Part shown: positions 1 through 13,400 of the stretch, in pieces
Numbering within the stretch: the stretch's first letter is position 1
Layout of the letters: each line of letters begins with the position of its first letter
Origin: Zerene cesonia
Lineage: Eukaryota; Arthropoda; Insecta; Lepidoptera; Pieridae
DNA: 64,000 nt
NCBI RefSeq assembly: GCF_012273895.1
Contig: NC_052104.1
Location: 2,542,001-2,606,000, forward strand
Reading direction: 5' to 3'
Made by a program: the position numbers and the translations under genes
Notes under the pieces: generated by a model
The model's input: only the letters and a program-made list of their open reading frames with translations
Databases searched by the model: none
Told to the model about the DNA's origin: nothing

Positions 1-729
1 NNNNNNNNNNNNNNNNNNNNNNNNNNNNNNNNNNNNNNNNNNNNNNNNNNNNNNNNNNNNNNNNNNNNNNNNNNNNNNNNNNNNNNNNNNNNNNNNNNNN
101 NNNNNNNNNNNNNNNNNNNNNNNNNNNNNNNNNNNNNNNNNNNNNNNNNNNNNNNNNNNNNNNNNNNNNNNNNNNNNNNNNNNNNNNNNNNNNNNNNNNN
201 NNNNNNNNNNNNNNNNNNNNNNNNNNNNNNNNNNNNNNNNNNNNNNNNNNNNNNNNNNNNNNNNNNNNNNNNNNNNNNNNNNNNNNNNNNNNNNNNNNNN
301 NNNNNNNNNNNNNNNNNNNNNNNNNNNNNNNNNNNNNNNNNNNNNNNNNNNNNNNNNNNNNNNNNNNNNNNNNNNNNNNNNNNNNNNNNNNNNNNNNNNN
401 NNNNNNNNNNNNNNNNNNNNNNNNNNNNNNNNNNNNNNNNNNNNNNNNNNNNNNNNNNNNNNNNNNNNNNNNNNNNNNNNNNNNNNNNNNNNNNNNNNNN
501 NNNNNNNNNNNNNNNNNNNNNNNNNNNNNNNNNNNNNNNNNNNNNNNNNNNNNNNNNNNNNNNNNNNNNNNNNNNNNNNNNNNNNNNNNNNNNNNNNNNN
601 NNNNNNNNNNNNNNNNNNNNNNNNNNNNNNNNNNNNNNNNNNNNNNNNNNNNNNNNNNNNNNNNNNNNNNNNNNNNNNNNNNNNNNNNNNNNNNNNNNNN
701 NNNNNNNNNNNNNNNNNNNNNNNNNNNNN
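1..729. other. Assembly gap
   Basis: Run of N. It removes the continuation of the minus-strand secreted-protein gene whose third exon is cut at 730. Confidence 0.99.
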
Positions 730-1089
730 TGGCGCCGCGGCTCTGGGAATCGCGGTTGCATTGTCGTTCGTCGGATTGCCTATATTGTTAAAATATTATT
801 GTATAAACAACAAAACCCAATTGGTCTGAAATTAAAAAGTCTTTTCATACTTCCGGCTTTAATTTCGCACCTAAGACGGGGAACTTTTTCCAACTGAGGG
901 CTAGTACTAATAGCTAGTACACCCTTTGACAAAATTATATTTTATGTTAAAGGTTAACATTTAACAATCGGTCCTCTCTCTATTATGTAGCATCTAATAA
1001 TTAAAAATAAATTTACTTACACTAACTAAAGCTAATACGAGACACACAACCGACGTCCGCGATATGTGTGAAGCGACTTTCGTCGCCAT
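730..1089 (-). CDS. Partial secreted or membrane protein: signal-peptide exon and start of next exon
   Basis: Two minus-strand coding exons, 1021..1089 and 730..779; the second is cut by the gap. I do not recognise the protein. The ATG at 1089 lies 7 nt inside an exon that opens after a good acceptor (TTGTTTCAG, boundary 1096/1097). The 23 codons of this exon end in a strong GTAAGT donor in phase 0. Residues 14-24 (VVCLVLALVSA) form a hydrophobic core preceded by K4 and R11, which reads as a signal peptide with likely cleavage after A24. The next exon follows an ATATAG acceptor and continues in frame from A24 as IRRTTMQPRFPEPRR, a basic, proline-rich start of the mature chain. A TATA promoter and spliced 5' UTR exon about 5 kb upstream fit this gene. 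A short first coding exon carrying mainly a signal peptide is common in insect neuropeptide and growth-factor genes, but nothing visible identifies the family. The opposite strand also stays open over 731-831, so strand choice rests on the splice sites. Confidence 0.5.
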
Positions 1090-1096
1090 TTTTGAC

Positions 1097-4000
1097 CTGA
1101 AACAAAACAATATCTTTAGTAAGAAAAAGCATAGAATAACAGAGCATATTAGATATATTTATATTTCTTCTCGAATTATGCACACAAAATAAGATAAATT
1201 CTTCAAATATGTTATTACATTAAATATAAGTAAATAACTACGTTCTTGCCACGTTTGGGTACTCAACCATGTTTAAGTGCTACATTGTAATTTTATCAAA
1301 TACAGTTTGTATAAAATTGGTTAAGTAAAACATTGCGACGAAAACATAATACCAAAATAACAATTATTAGCAACGTTACTAACTTCTTCACTTTTCTTTA
1401 TTCCCCCTTCATTTCACTTGGTCCCCAATTCACACAACATTGAATCGTAAGAATTCCATTGAGACATATCCATCCTAGATAATTGAAACATCCGATCGCA
1501 AATTATGATCAGAGCCGACCTCAACCGGATTCATAGTTCACAGGAATGTTAGTATTCACCATGATTTACATAAGTGAAAATATCGGCATACACAAACTAG
1601 TTTGCTGACCAGCATTTGCTTTCCAACAGCGATTACTGTCGCTGTCACCGTCCCGTAATTCAAGACTACTGTTTATTTTCTATTTTATTGCTATTTATTA
1701 TAAGCCATTATGGTGTATGATAGTGCAATATCAAGATGGAAAACCGTTTGAGGCGGCTGTTTCACAGACTTACGAGGTAAGCGATGTCTGCTTTATGTTT
1801 GGGACATAACTTTTACAAACGCTAATTAGTTTTGCATATTAAGAATTTTCTTTATATCTACGGCTGGAGGAACGTATGCTTTTTCGTACCCTTTGCAGCC
1901 CCTTTCCTTTATTCCCCTCGTTGATCCTTCTGCAACGACCTTACACGTCTGCAATTGGCAAACAAAACATTCATGGGCGGTGGTAGCGTTTACCCACAAG
2001 CTCTCTTTATGTTATTATTTTAAAAACCATAACGGAATATCATTACATATGAATCTAAATTTCTAAGACTAGATAGATTCAAGATACAACAATTTATCTA
2101 AAAATAAAAAGGCCAGTAGGATTAAAATAGCTGTAAGTCACATAATAAAAGCTTTCTCTCACATTTCACCAGCTAAAAATACTTATGAAATGAATGTCAA
2201 CACACCACTTGGCATATTTTTCTATGAAAATTACATTAATTATTATTCTCTGTCATCCATATTGCGTGTTTCACTTAATAAGCGCAACAGTAGTTAATAT
2301 AAGCTTAGTATACACACAAATACAATATAATACGCTCATAAATGTTGGTATTAACCGGCTAATAATCGTTTCCCGGTGCTAAAGTGATAATTATTTTCAA
2401 TAACTAATGAGTGCTTGAATCATACTATGGTCTGTGGATAATGACTACTTTCGTATAGATTCACAAAGAGGACTTTAATATCTTTGTACGTGAAATTGGA
2501 AACATGAATGAAGATTAATTAAATTTTATTAATATCCCGAGTTAACTGCGGTTAGGTCGGTCGGACCTTACGTCTAACTAATTGTGATGACTTAATCTCT
2601 TTCGAAACATTTAAAATAACTGTTCCTAAGAATGATATCTGATAAAGTAGTAAATAAAGTACGACAGTAAAATGTCAAAAATAATATTATTTAGTTTTAC
2701 ATTTTTAAGTATTTGTATTAAACTTTACGTAATAATTTTAATCCATTTTATGCAATGCATCTTTAGAATATCCTTATATGCTTACGTCATTATTTAAGCA
2801 AACATCACTGCATACGGCCCGAGTGGGTGGGATCAAAATCTATTAGCAAACATGAGACTATCAATACTCCCAACAGTGCAATCCATCCATTCACATCAAC
2901 AAAGGGTACCATTGCTTTGCCTCATTCATCATCTAGTTCATAAAATCGATTCGCGATGTACCGTGGCCGTTGTTAAAAATCCGCTTGTTTTTTGCTGAAA
3001 CGAAAGTGCATTGCTATCGGGCGGAATGCGTGTCCAACGAGTGTGTTCTCCCGCCTGATTAGTTCAATGATGTGTTTCATAGCATCGAAAATGCTTTAGA
3101 TTAAGCGAATTTTTAATAAGGCATGAGCGCATTCCAGCATGAGAATTATGCTCAAGTATTATAAAGATTAATTTTTTCATGCTAACAGGGCGCGAAGGAT
3201 TTGCATGTAATTAAGGTGTTAATAACAATTAAAAATAAAATGTATGAGTGTAAACTTAAAACATATCGACTGTTAATTTTTAATGGCTATGTAATATATG
3301 TATAGTTCGCTACATCTTATTACCTTTGAGTTACTCCAATATCATAAATGCCAAACCAGTCACAACACGCAGGCGCTGCTCTTACTAGGAAAATAATTAA
3401 CATTCAGAGTACTCGTACAACGCATAGTTGGCAGTCAATAAACATCAATCACGGGTGTATTGTCCAAGCTGTGATGAGTTCCTACGTCTAATAGAATTGG
3501 TAAGAGAACGGTAGTACACTACGGCTCTTTTTTGTGGGAACTAGGAGCTTGTCAATCTTGGAAACTGACTTTTATGATAGTTCGCAAAGCAAATCGTTTC
3601 GAATTTTAGATATATACTATTGTCCGCAGTTTTTCTCGCGTTTAAATTGTATGTCTTAACCTATCTAGCACATCTAAACCAGTGGAAGCCACAGGTGATA
3701 TCTACATATAAAGAATAAAAAACCATTATGAAACTAGTAATGTTCACATAATTCAAGCATATACCCACATAACTATAACAAAATATACGACTAAAAAGCA
3801 ATGATCATTAAAAGTATACATTTAAATGAATTATTATTCAAAATTTGAATGTCAAATGTGCCTAAATCAATGTTTTTATTTATATTAGAATCGTTAAGCG
3901 TGGGCGACATTCATTAAAATTATCCGGCGATGTTACATGAATGATTAATGAGACAATTACTTTATTACTTATTAATTAGTGAACGTTAGACTCAATCTTT

Positions 4001-6309
4001 TATACTGATATCATTGATAAATACGAGGAAATATTTTCATACATGAAATGTATAGTTTTACAAGCGCTTCAAACTGTACGTCACTAAAATACTTCAAAAC
4101 TCAATTAGACGAGCAAACTACACAGTTTATGTGCTTTAATACAGCATTTCCTATTCTATTACACTGACTATTGGACGAAGATCAGACACGACTGGGATGC
4201 AAGCTGTTATACTCGTATAATATTAATTAAACACCCGTTCTACTACAGCGTGAAATCGCACCGAAATTTAAACATTTTCTTATATTCATATCTCTGTTAC
4301 CTCTACGCTTATATTTTTACACATTCTATGAATTACATCACAGACGGTGTGCTTGGAGGCTTCATCAATCAAAAAACGTATCTTATCCGTTATACAACGT
4401 CTTAACAACTATTGAGTAATGAATTTCCTTTGGCAGTAATATTTTTTTAATAATTACGGCATAAATAATAGACATCATCTTTCTCTGGAATCTGAATGAC
4501 ATCGTTTAAAGGTATTTTTCACCTGTACAATTTATTTTAAAACTTGAATAGGTAACGTATGCAAAACGTTGACGATAAAAAAATATTTATTTATTCATCT
4601 CTCAAAATATAAAGAACAACCGTTATCAAAGCAAAATTTATATGCCTACTATAGCAGTAATAAAATTACGTATCTGACGCCCTTTGACGAGCAACAATAT
4701 CATATCTGCCTTCACATTGGCATACATAATACCCTAACATTGAAAGCAATAACGTTTGCTGTAAGTATAGCATCAGTGGTAACTATAGAGCCCTGAAGCA
4801 TCTTTCGGATATGAGCATTGGTTATTTACGTAGGGACGTTTGTTTTGCCAAAGTTATTTCAATTGCTCGCAACCTGCTATTACAGAAACGGTTGAAAACG
4901 TAAATCTGTATGGTGTATGAGTAATAATTTGGGAAATTTTATTCATTTTTTATTATATTATTAAACACTAAGGTATCGCGGTTGAATGAGGATGAACATT
5001 TTAAGGAATTATAGTGCTGAGAGTTATGAATTCTCCCTGTGTGGCATTTTACATGTTTTCGACTGATCAATATTTTTTCGTGAGTAAAAAAGGTATTAAA
5101 GATCCAAAATTTTCAACTAAAACGACTTCTCTGCTAATTTTTGTCGCGCAGTTATAATCATGCGAAGCATAAACTTCAATTGTCCATTACATTTTCTGTG
5201 GTACAATGAAATAATATTCGTAAATAATCTAATGATGTGGGAAATTTTGCATCTTCCGATACAAATAAAGCAACGATATTACACAGTAAGCCACAATCAT
5301 GCCTATGATCATCCTCTATTAACTTCAAAGCGCATGCAGTCATGTGTGAAGATGCACAAAAATATAAATCATTGCTTAGATCACAAATCGATAATAAACA
5401 TTATTGTCGGCCGCCTGAATTATTCTCAAACGCGCACAATTTTGAACCCTCACCCCCGCACATAAGGTCGCCAATAATTAAACATCGACTCGCAATTCCA
5501 CACTGCAATTTTCACACCACGCTATAATTGAGCACTAAAACGAAGCTGTAATAACAGGTATCTTACAAAGGACCTACAAATGACGCTTTGTTACAACAAA
5601 TTGTTGTTGTCCAATTGCCGTGCGAACGTACTTTTGTGTGGCTTCGAAATTTTATAAATCATCTACTTATATTGCACAAATCCGTTTTAAATGTTAATTC
5701 GCATGATCATCGTGACTTTGTTCGAGAAGAAAGCCTCGTTGACAGACGAAATGAATAGCGCTTCAACGTTTCATATTTGGGAGAGCTTAACAAGATCATG
5801 ATTACAGTAAGCACTTATTTTTACACGTTAGAGAGTTGCCTTTGAGAGAACTCGATTGTCATTGGATATACAGAGATACAATGAATTTCGTTTTTGTTAG
5901 CTTGAACTCTTTTGTGTACCAAATATGCCTGTCGGATATTTTTGTCCCTACTGTTGATAAGTAAGTTCAAATTAAACCAGTAGCAAATTTAATCATCTCC
6001 ATGATCCATAAATTCATTTTCTATCAGACAATCATTTGTTTTTTATTTTAATACAAGTTCTATGTGCCAAAATCATCAAACATCATAGATTTATAAATCA
6101 ACAAAATACTACAATAAACAGAGAATGCAATCGTAACTATACGACACCTTAAAAACCGGTAAAACAAAGATAGTAGATCATATTTATAATGACATAAAAA
6201 GATGTCAAAACAAAATCGTTAATAATCTTCCATGAATGGATGACATACATATCTTAAAAAAGAATCAACTCCCGCCTCCTTTAAAACATTCCACAAATGA
6301 GCTACTCAC
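1097..6309 (-). other. Presumed 5' UTR intron of the secreted-protein gene
   Basis: About 5.2 kb of AT-rich sequence between the GTGAGT donor at 6309 and the TTGTTTCAG acceptor at 1097. The only other thing I see is a decayed SINE-like fragment at 1885-2003. The short ORFs have no codon structure, splice sites or recognisable motifs. Confidence 0.35.
1885..2003 (+). repeat. Fragment of the 19.2-kb SINE-like family (3' half)
   Basis: It shares the order of blocks with the full copy at 19210-19553: a C/T-rich stretch with CCTTTCCTTTATTCCC, then a short block, then TTCATGGGCGGTGGT and a stretch resembling CGCTTACC. The 5' half and the A tail are missing. Confidence 0.5.
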
Positions 6310-6413
6310 CAGCTACCGTACTTCCGACGACTCGTATCCTTCCAAACGATCATAATACACACGGCACTGGCATCAAACACGAGTGTCACCTGTCCAGGGC
6401 GATCCCTTCACTG
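6310..6413 (-). other. Putative untranslated first exon of the secreted-protein gene
   Basis: On the minus strand this segment begins about 30 nt after a TATA box and ends in a consensus donor (AGCTG then GTGAGT at 6310/6309). The next convincing acceptor on this strand is at 1097, just before the signal-peptide ATG. The start is set only by the TATA distance. The link to the 1-kb exon is inferred. Confidence 0.4.
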
Positions 6414-6450
6414 CGCATAGCCGCACCAGCACTACACTGCTCTATATAGC
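6405..6450 (-). promoter_or_regulatory. TATA-type core promoter
   Basis: CTATATAG at 6442-6449 lies in an unusually GC-rich stretch. Reading the minus strand, GCAGTG at about 6414 sits roughly 30 nt downstream, an initiator-like position. The following 100 nt end in a strong splice donor, which supports the minus orientation. No transcript evidence is available. Confidence 0.45.
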
Positions 6451-6498
6451 CGAGGGTACCTGTGGAAGATGGTTTGTTGTCACTTAAATGTACACTAG

Positions 6499-7498
6499 NN
6501 NNNNNNNNNNNNNNNNNNNNNNNNNNNNNNNNNNNNNNNNNNNNNNNNNNNNNNNNNNNNNNNNNNNNNNNNNNNNNNNNNNNNNNNNNNNNNNNNNNNN
6601 NNNNNNNNNNNNNNNNNNNNNNNNNNNNNNNNNNNNNNNNNNNNNNNNNNNNNNNNNNNNNNNNNNNNNNNNNNNNNNNNNNNNNNNNNNNNNNNNNNNN
6701 NNNNNNNNNNNNNNNNNNNNNNNNNNNNNNNNNNNNNNNNNNNNNNNNNNNNNNNNNNNNNNNNNNNNNNNNNNNNNNNNNNNNNNNNNNNNNNNNNNNN
6801 NNNNNNNNNNNNNNNNNNNNNNNNNNNNNNNNNNNNNNNNNNNNNNNNNNNNNNNNNNNNNNNNNNNNNNNNNNNNNNNNNNNNNNNNNNNNNNNNNNNN
6901 NNNNNNNNNNNNNNNNNNNNNNNNNNNNNNNNNNNNNNNNNNNNNNNNNNNNNNNNNNNNNNNNNNNNNNNNNNNNNNNNNNNNNNNNNNNNNNNNNNNN
7001 NNNNNNNNNNNNNNNNNNNNNNNNNNNNNNNNNNNNNNNNNNNNNNNNNNNNNNNNNNNNNNNNNNNNNNNNNNNNNNNNNNNNNNNNNNNNNNNNNNNN
7101 NNNNNNNNNNNNNNNNNNNNNNNNNNNNNNNNNNNNNNNNNNNNNNNNNNNNNNNNNNNNNNNNNNNNNNNNNNNNNNNNNNNNNNNNNNNNNNNNNNNN
7201 NNNNNNNNNNNNNNNNNNNNNNNNNNNNNNNNNNNNNNNNNNNNNNNNNNNNNNNNNNNNNNNNNNNNNNNNNNNNNNNNNNNNNNNNNNNNNNNNNNNN
7301 NNNNNNNNNNNNNNNNNNNNNNNNNNNNNNNNNNNNNNNNNNNNNNNNNNNNNNNNNNNNNNNNNNNNNNNNNNNNNNNNNNNNNNNNNNNNNNNNNNNN
7401 NNNNNNNNNNNNNNNNNNNNNNNNNNNNNNNNNNNNNNNNNNNNNNNNNNNNNNNNNNNNNNNNNNNNNNNNNNNNNNNNNNNNNNNNNNNNNNNNNN
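6499..7498. other. Assembly gap (1,000 N)
   Basis: The round size suggests a placeholder of unknown true length. It lies directly upstream of the TATA promoter. Confidence 0.99.
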
Positions 7499-10400
7499 AA
7501 GATAATATATTAATATCTACTAAAAAGTTAATAGATTTTTGGGTAAACGTTTATACTAGAACGAAAGCTCTTTGATCAAGTGTTAGATAAATTGGGGAAA
7601 TTATACGGTTTCGTATTTAAGAAACTATGTTTTTATACAAAATATAATTTACAGCCAATAACAAGCGTTGACAAATATTGGAATTCAGCATAATTTATAC
7701 AAATAATCAACGACTTAACAACCCAGCTAGTATTTGTATACAAAGCAATAATATATTACTAGTCTGCATTTCTAACGATTTTCATCGATTCTTTCTCATT
7801 AGAGGGACGACCTCTGCCCTTAGTGACATAGAGGCATACGACTGTGGGATCACGTTCGACCCAAAAACAAATAGATGAAAGTGATCCTAACGAAGAAAGG
7901 TCATTTCCTTTTAAGATATTCGACATCTTCCTAATTGGCTGCGTGCATAACAGTTATAATATGTATTGTTTAAATCGCCAATAGACAGTGATATATGGGC
8001 TTGATTCATGGGTAATATCAATAAAAATAAATTGAAATTTCGATTTGAAAAGTATTTCTCATTCGACTTTTCAATTACAAAGTTCATAACTGCAGCAGAG
8101 GTCAGAAAGCTAAACGCCGTTAGTAGCTGCGTGTTAGTTAATCTCAGTTTTGTTTCAAGAACATTAAGGAGTTTTTTTCTGTAGTGAACTAATAACTATA
8201 ACCATTTAATGTCAAGTGCAACAATTGCATTTGTATTAACATAAAAAATGCCATTTATATTTTAAATAAATATTTTCATTTTGTGATACAAAAAAAAAGT
8301 CGACACAACCGAAAGCAATTACAATCTTATAATAAACATAATAACCTAATTGGGTCGTAGAAAAAACTACTTCAAATTAAAAGGAAAAATCAATCGAAGA
8401 TAACTCTCGACTAGGATGTTATAGGAAACAGTTAAATATCAAACCTCATTCAGCGCGGGAACAAAACTCTCCATTTGATATACGAAACCGTGAGCGTCTA
8501 TTTACGAATCCATTATTTATTGAGACACCATAGAAGTCAGAACACACGCTAGACTCTCGTCGGTATATACCGTTATATATTATGACCCATTCTACGTCAC
8601 ACCGATTCGTTGTCACATTGTAAATCTTTACTTAACTTTCTTTTTTCTATTGTCTACCTGTCTTGGCACATACGATAAATGTGTTCGTGTGTCGAACGTG
8701 CTTATGTAGCAGAAATTGTCTTTATAAAGTATAAAACAACATGCAACCGACATAGAAGTCATTTCACAGTGCAATAGCAATTTGCATGTGAGAAACCATC
8801 TTAACGCTTTTTCTACCTTATCAAAGATGACTACAAAGATATAACATCAAAGTTGAAAGCTGCAGGAAAGCACTTTTGTAATTAAGTATTTTAGAAAACA
8901 CTAACGTTTTTCAATACTGTCATATAGACATAAATTCATATGACGTTAATTTTGTTTTCTACATATTTTTTGAGTAGTATGGCTATACTCGCTTGGAATT
9001 TAATTTAGTTTAGTGACTAGCAATGGTCCGGGGTTACAAATTACTACGTTGACCGGTAAACCAAAATTGTACTTTTTATCGTAATAGTGCACTTTATTAA
9101 CCAGTAAATAGAGTTGCCAGTGTTCCAATAATAATCCAATAGTCGACGTATGCCATCAACAACACACCTGCATACTCACATGCATTTATTAATCTTAATA
9201 CATGCATTAAGTTCAGTTATTTCATATACACATGTCATCGCGCAATTTACCTTTGCAGTAATATCCTCATATGTGTAGGACTTAGTATATTATTTCCAGA
9301 CTAAAAGCGTGCAGTATCATCAAGCACGCACAACCACTTACAAACTGTTTGCTGTGGCGGTAAGCCCACTTTTCGTAATAGCATAAACAGAATGAGTATT
9401 TAAATCCCATCATAATTTACTCACTGATCATCAATTCCTTCAAAGCATTTTAATTCTTCCACCATTATGATAAGGTGAAATATGCTTTGAATAATTTTAC
9501 GTCGTGGGTCAAATTATGTTAAATAGCAGTATAGCAAGATGATAGGCGTTTGGATAGCCGATTTAGTTAAGCTACGATTATTTGAATGGAGTATCTATTT
9601 GTGTAGAAACTTGATGCGTGATGTTCATAAACATTTATATTATCTCAATATCTCAATGACAGTTTCAAGTGAAGAGAGATTCAGCACCAGCACGGCCATT
9701 ATTAGCTTTACTATTCATACGAACATAACTGATTATTTGGCACACTTAATGCTTCAAACAAAATTCGTTTAAACGATTCAAAACACTGTTAATTATAATA
9801 TTTATAAAGGATTTACTAAGCACCAACATATATTTAATTTTGATATATTTTGGCTTTTCGTAATTTATTCATATTTATACACGAAAGAAATCGATTTATA
9901 TACGGAACTTATTGCATACAAAGATACATTGTTCACTACCCTGTCTAATTTACAATCTGGTAGACACTGCCTACATTAGCGAGCTAGAACAAAACAAGAT
10001 AAGTCTGAAGTAAACACCAGCTTGTTCAAGAGCTCGTTATAAAGTGGAAGACTATAAAGGGTACGTATCAAGATATCTGAATAGATTTCACGTTTATTAT
10101 AAATTGTATGTCGATACAAAGTTGAAATAAACGAAAGCAATTCATTATTATCTTATCACAAAAATTGTAATCCTGAAATAAATAAACTTCTTAAGTTTAT
10201 TTATTTATTAGGAGAGAATTTTATCTTAAATGCTAGCGAGACCTCTGGACATATCTTTATTAACCGAAAATTCGGAATAAAAAACATACAACAAATTTGT
10301 AAGCGTAGATATCTACGTTTGTTGCTAACATGACTGGAGAAAATTTCATATATAAAATCTACACAATCCAATAATTTTATATCTAAATACAACACACGTA

Positions 10401-13400
10401 AATCTAATCGTAACCATTTATAGAAATGCGTAAACAGCAACAGAATATCAACTAAACGATGGTCCATATCGTAGATCTGCAAGGACGTGCATCTCCGAGA
10501 AAATCTTGGTTCTTACCAGCTAGTAATTGGACATGGTTTCCGCTATTTAACGATAACATTGCCAATATCGATTCGATCATATCTTTCGATTGCTGAATAT
10601 ATTTTAAAAGAAATATTTGTAAACGGAAATGCATTTCGATATTATCTACATCTTTGCATGTGAATGTTGCTAACAATTTTATTATAAACATGTAATAATG
10701 ATATCAAGTTGGTATAGATGTTGATTGCTATATTTTAATCATATTTCATGATCAGTAGACGGCAAGACTTGTGCAGTTATAACTTTCTCTGTCTACGCGG
10801 CATCACTATGACTATGTGTCAGCAAATATAATCGAAGTAATATTCTAGTTCTTTTACGGTTAAGACATTTTCTATATAAATCTTATAGACTTAAAAACCC
10901 GGTTGATCCCAACACTTAAACTCAAAAACAATGTACATGTATCGTTTACTAAACTCACACTAACATATAATAAATAGCCATACGAATGAATAAAACCTTT
11001 ATGCCTCTATCTAATGTTGGTCACGTAGGAAACGAACCTCAATCAATGACACAAGCAATAATGACTGAAGCACCCGTTGTTCGACATATTTTCTACAAGC
11101 ACTTCTCAGTCGGTGCGTTGTCCTCGATTCCTACGTTACATTACAATTAATGATTTAAGTATTGTGCTGATATATTGGAAATAACGCTATAGCATGTGAC
11201 TATAACATTCTAACTTCTTTATAGCGAGTTGCCTATGGTAATAAGGTTGTTAGTGTGTGTACAAAAATCATCTAGACTAATAATTATTATAAATAGAGAA
11301 CATTTATGTTTTTCTGTCTCACAAGAAAACTGGACGGATTTCAAAAAATTATTTTTACATTTAGACAGCTGCATCGTCATCGAATTACATATGCTACTTA
11401 TATACCACGGGTGAAGATGGGACAAACAGCTAGTTAAATAATAATACATAAAAATATTTATGAAACAAATGTACTCACTCGTATATTTCCAGTAGGAATA
11501 ATAGAAAGTATCATAACCTTTTAACAAGTAACATAATATGATATCTGACTAAATCAGTCATATCAAACGCAACCTGTTCAATTACATCTACCATTAGTTA
11601 AGCTCGGAACTAGATACCATGATACTGGTATTAGATTATATCAAAAGTTTATGACTATGACACGGCTTATACACCTCTAATTACCGCATATGTCACAAGT
11701 CATGTGACGTATGGAATGGCTTAAAGTGGGAAGATGTACAGTTTGTTTTGACCGCGCGTAACGCTACCTTATGACTTTAGGGTCGAGTTCGATGATTTTT
11801 AATAAATATCATCTGCTTTAGTTCTCATGCGAAAAATGTATTCTTCTATTACTCGCATGGAATATAATTAATTGTATCGAATGAATAGGCTGTATGCTTT
11901 GCATGTTTATATTTTCATATTTATTACCTTCAAACATTTTATGTATGTATCAATAGATTAAAAGTATTCATAGGTATAAAAATAAGTACATTACTATTGT
12001 TTGTTGATTAAAGAAAAGATTCGTTGATAACCAGAACTCGGGTCAAGCGTAAACAAAGATTTAATTCTAGATTCACGATCTTTACTTGAGCTATATTGAT
12101 CATATCAAATCGTCTTTGAGGCGATTAATTAAAAAAACAAGCAAACAATGATTTATGTTGACTACATATACGTAATGTTATAATATTACATTAATATATG
12201 CGAGAAGAACACATAATTTCATCAGTTTTAAATAACTTATACTGTATTTATCACGCACAATACTTTTTTGCTTCAATGTAATATGTATTTAATCAACCAT
12301 TGTTCGATATATAAAAAGCAATATAGTAGTGCGTCAGAACTATTATGTATTCTTTGGGAGTACTAAGAAGCATCTATCCATTAATCTTTGACATCATAAA
12401 TCGTTCAGCAATCACGATGATTACAATCAATGTCGAGCTTTTACGAATTAAGATCACAATTTGTGGCCCGCGGGCGCTGGCAACGGATACTTGTAGTTAG
12501 GTGACTCAGATTGTGTCTATTTTTATTTGTTTCTATCAAGTGTATCATAAATCATCACCTTGTACAGCCTCCGCAAAATTATTAGGTTTGGACTTATAAT
12601 AACGCAACTTTAATACGTAGTGTTTGTTCTTCATCATTTAGTCGTCCCACATTATTTTCCGGAATCTTTACGGAACCAAAATGTTGTGGACGGTGATGGA
12701 AAAAATCGTAATCACACGGTGTTGGAGAAATTCATTCAGTGGAACAGAAATATTACAATGTCCCCTTTTTTTAAAGAAATGTTTACTGAAATAATTTCAT
12801 GCAAACACGTAACACTCCACTATATCATTCTCAAGAGAAGCCGTATGAACATTTTTGAAGAAGATCTGGAAGAAGAAATAGAACCTCTCTGCGTGCTTTC
12901 TTTTATAACATTCAGTGTGAATATATCTCTTGCTTAAAGGTTGTAAGACTCAGCCTCGTTTTTTCTACACAAATGAATCTTAACCAAACTTTCATCACCC
13001 ATCACACACAGAACGCAATAAATAATCTCACAAAATGAAGAGACAAGAGTTGTTCGGTGTCGGACCGTATTAAGTGTAAATAGATTCAATTGATTGCTAA
13101 ATGCTGTCCCCGAGTCTTAAGAGGACCCCTGGAGCTTGACAACTTTAAGACTGATGATGACATAAGGGAAATATATGACCAATTGTATGTGGACGTGATG
13201 ATTAAACGCTAAGGATAAATGGCGGAATAATATCTGGAAAAAATGTTATTTACTGTTGTAAAAAACGTTTCGTCAAATCAAACACCAATACCGTATTTGT
13301 ATATTTAATTGAATGTTGTGAACTATACAACTATTACATCCTTCCTACAAGTCGCATTAAATTATTCTTATCAGTCGGTACACAAATTAATTTAGATAAA

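Noticed and set aside
731..831. Plus-strand C-terminal coding end with a hydrophobic segment (GIAVALSFVGLPILL).
   Set aside because: The same bases form a minus-strand exon after a good acceptor that continues in frame from the signal-peptide exon, which explains more of the signals.
6462..7513. Long frames of about 340 codons around 6.5-7.5 kb, and similar ones at 22.7 and 42-43 kb.
   Set aside because: They consist of translated N runs.
12620..12937. 105-codon plus-strand frame starting MFVLHHLVVPHYFPE.
   Set aside because: No domain, splice partner or second copy. A link to mariner-type transposases was considered but no catalytic motif is visible.
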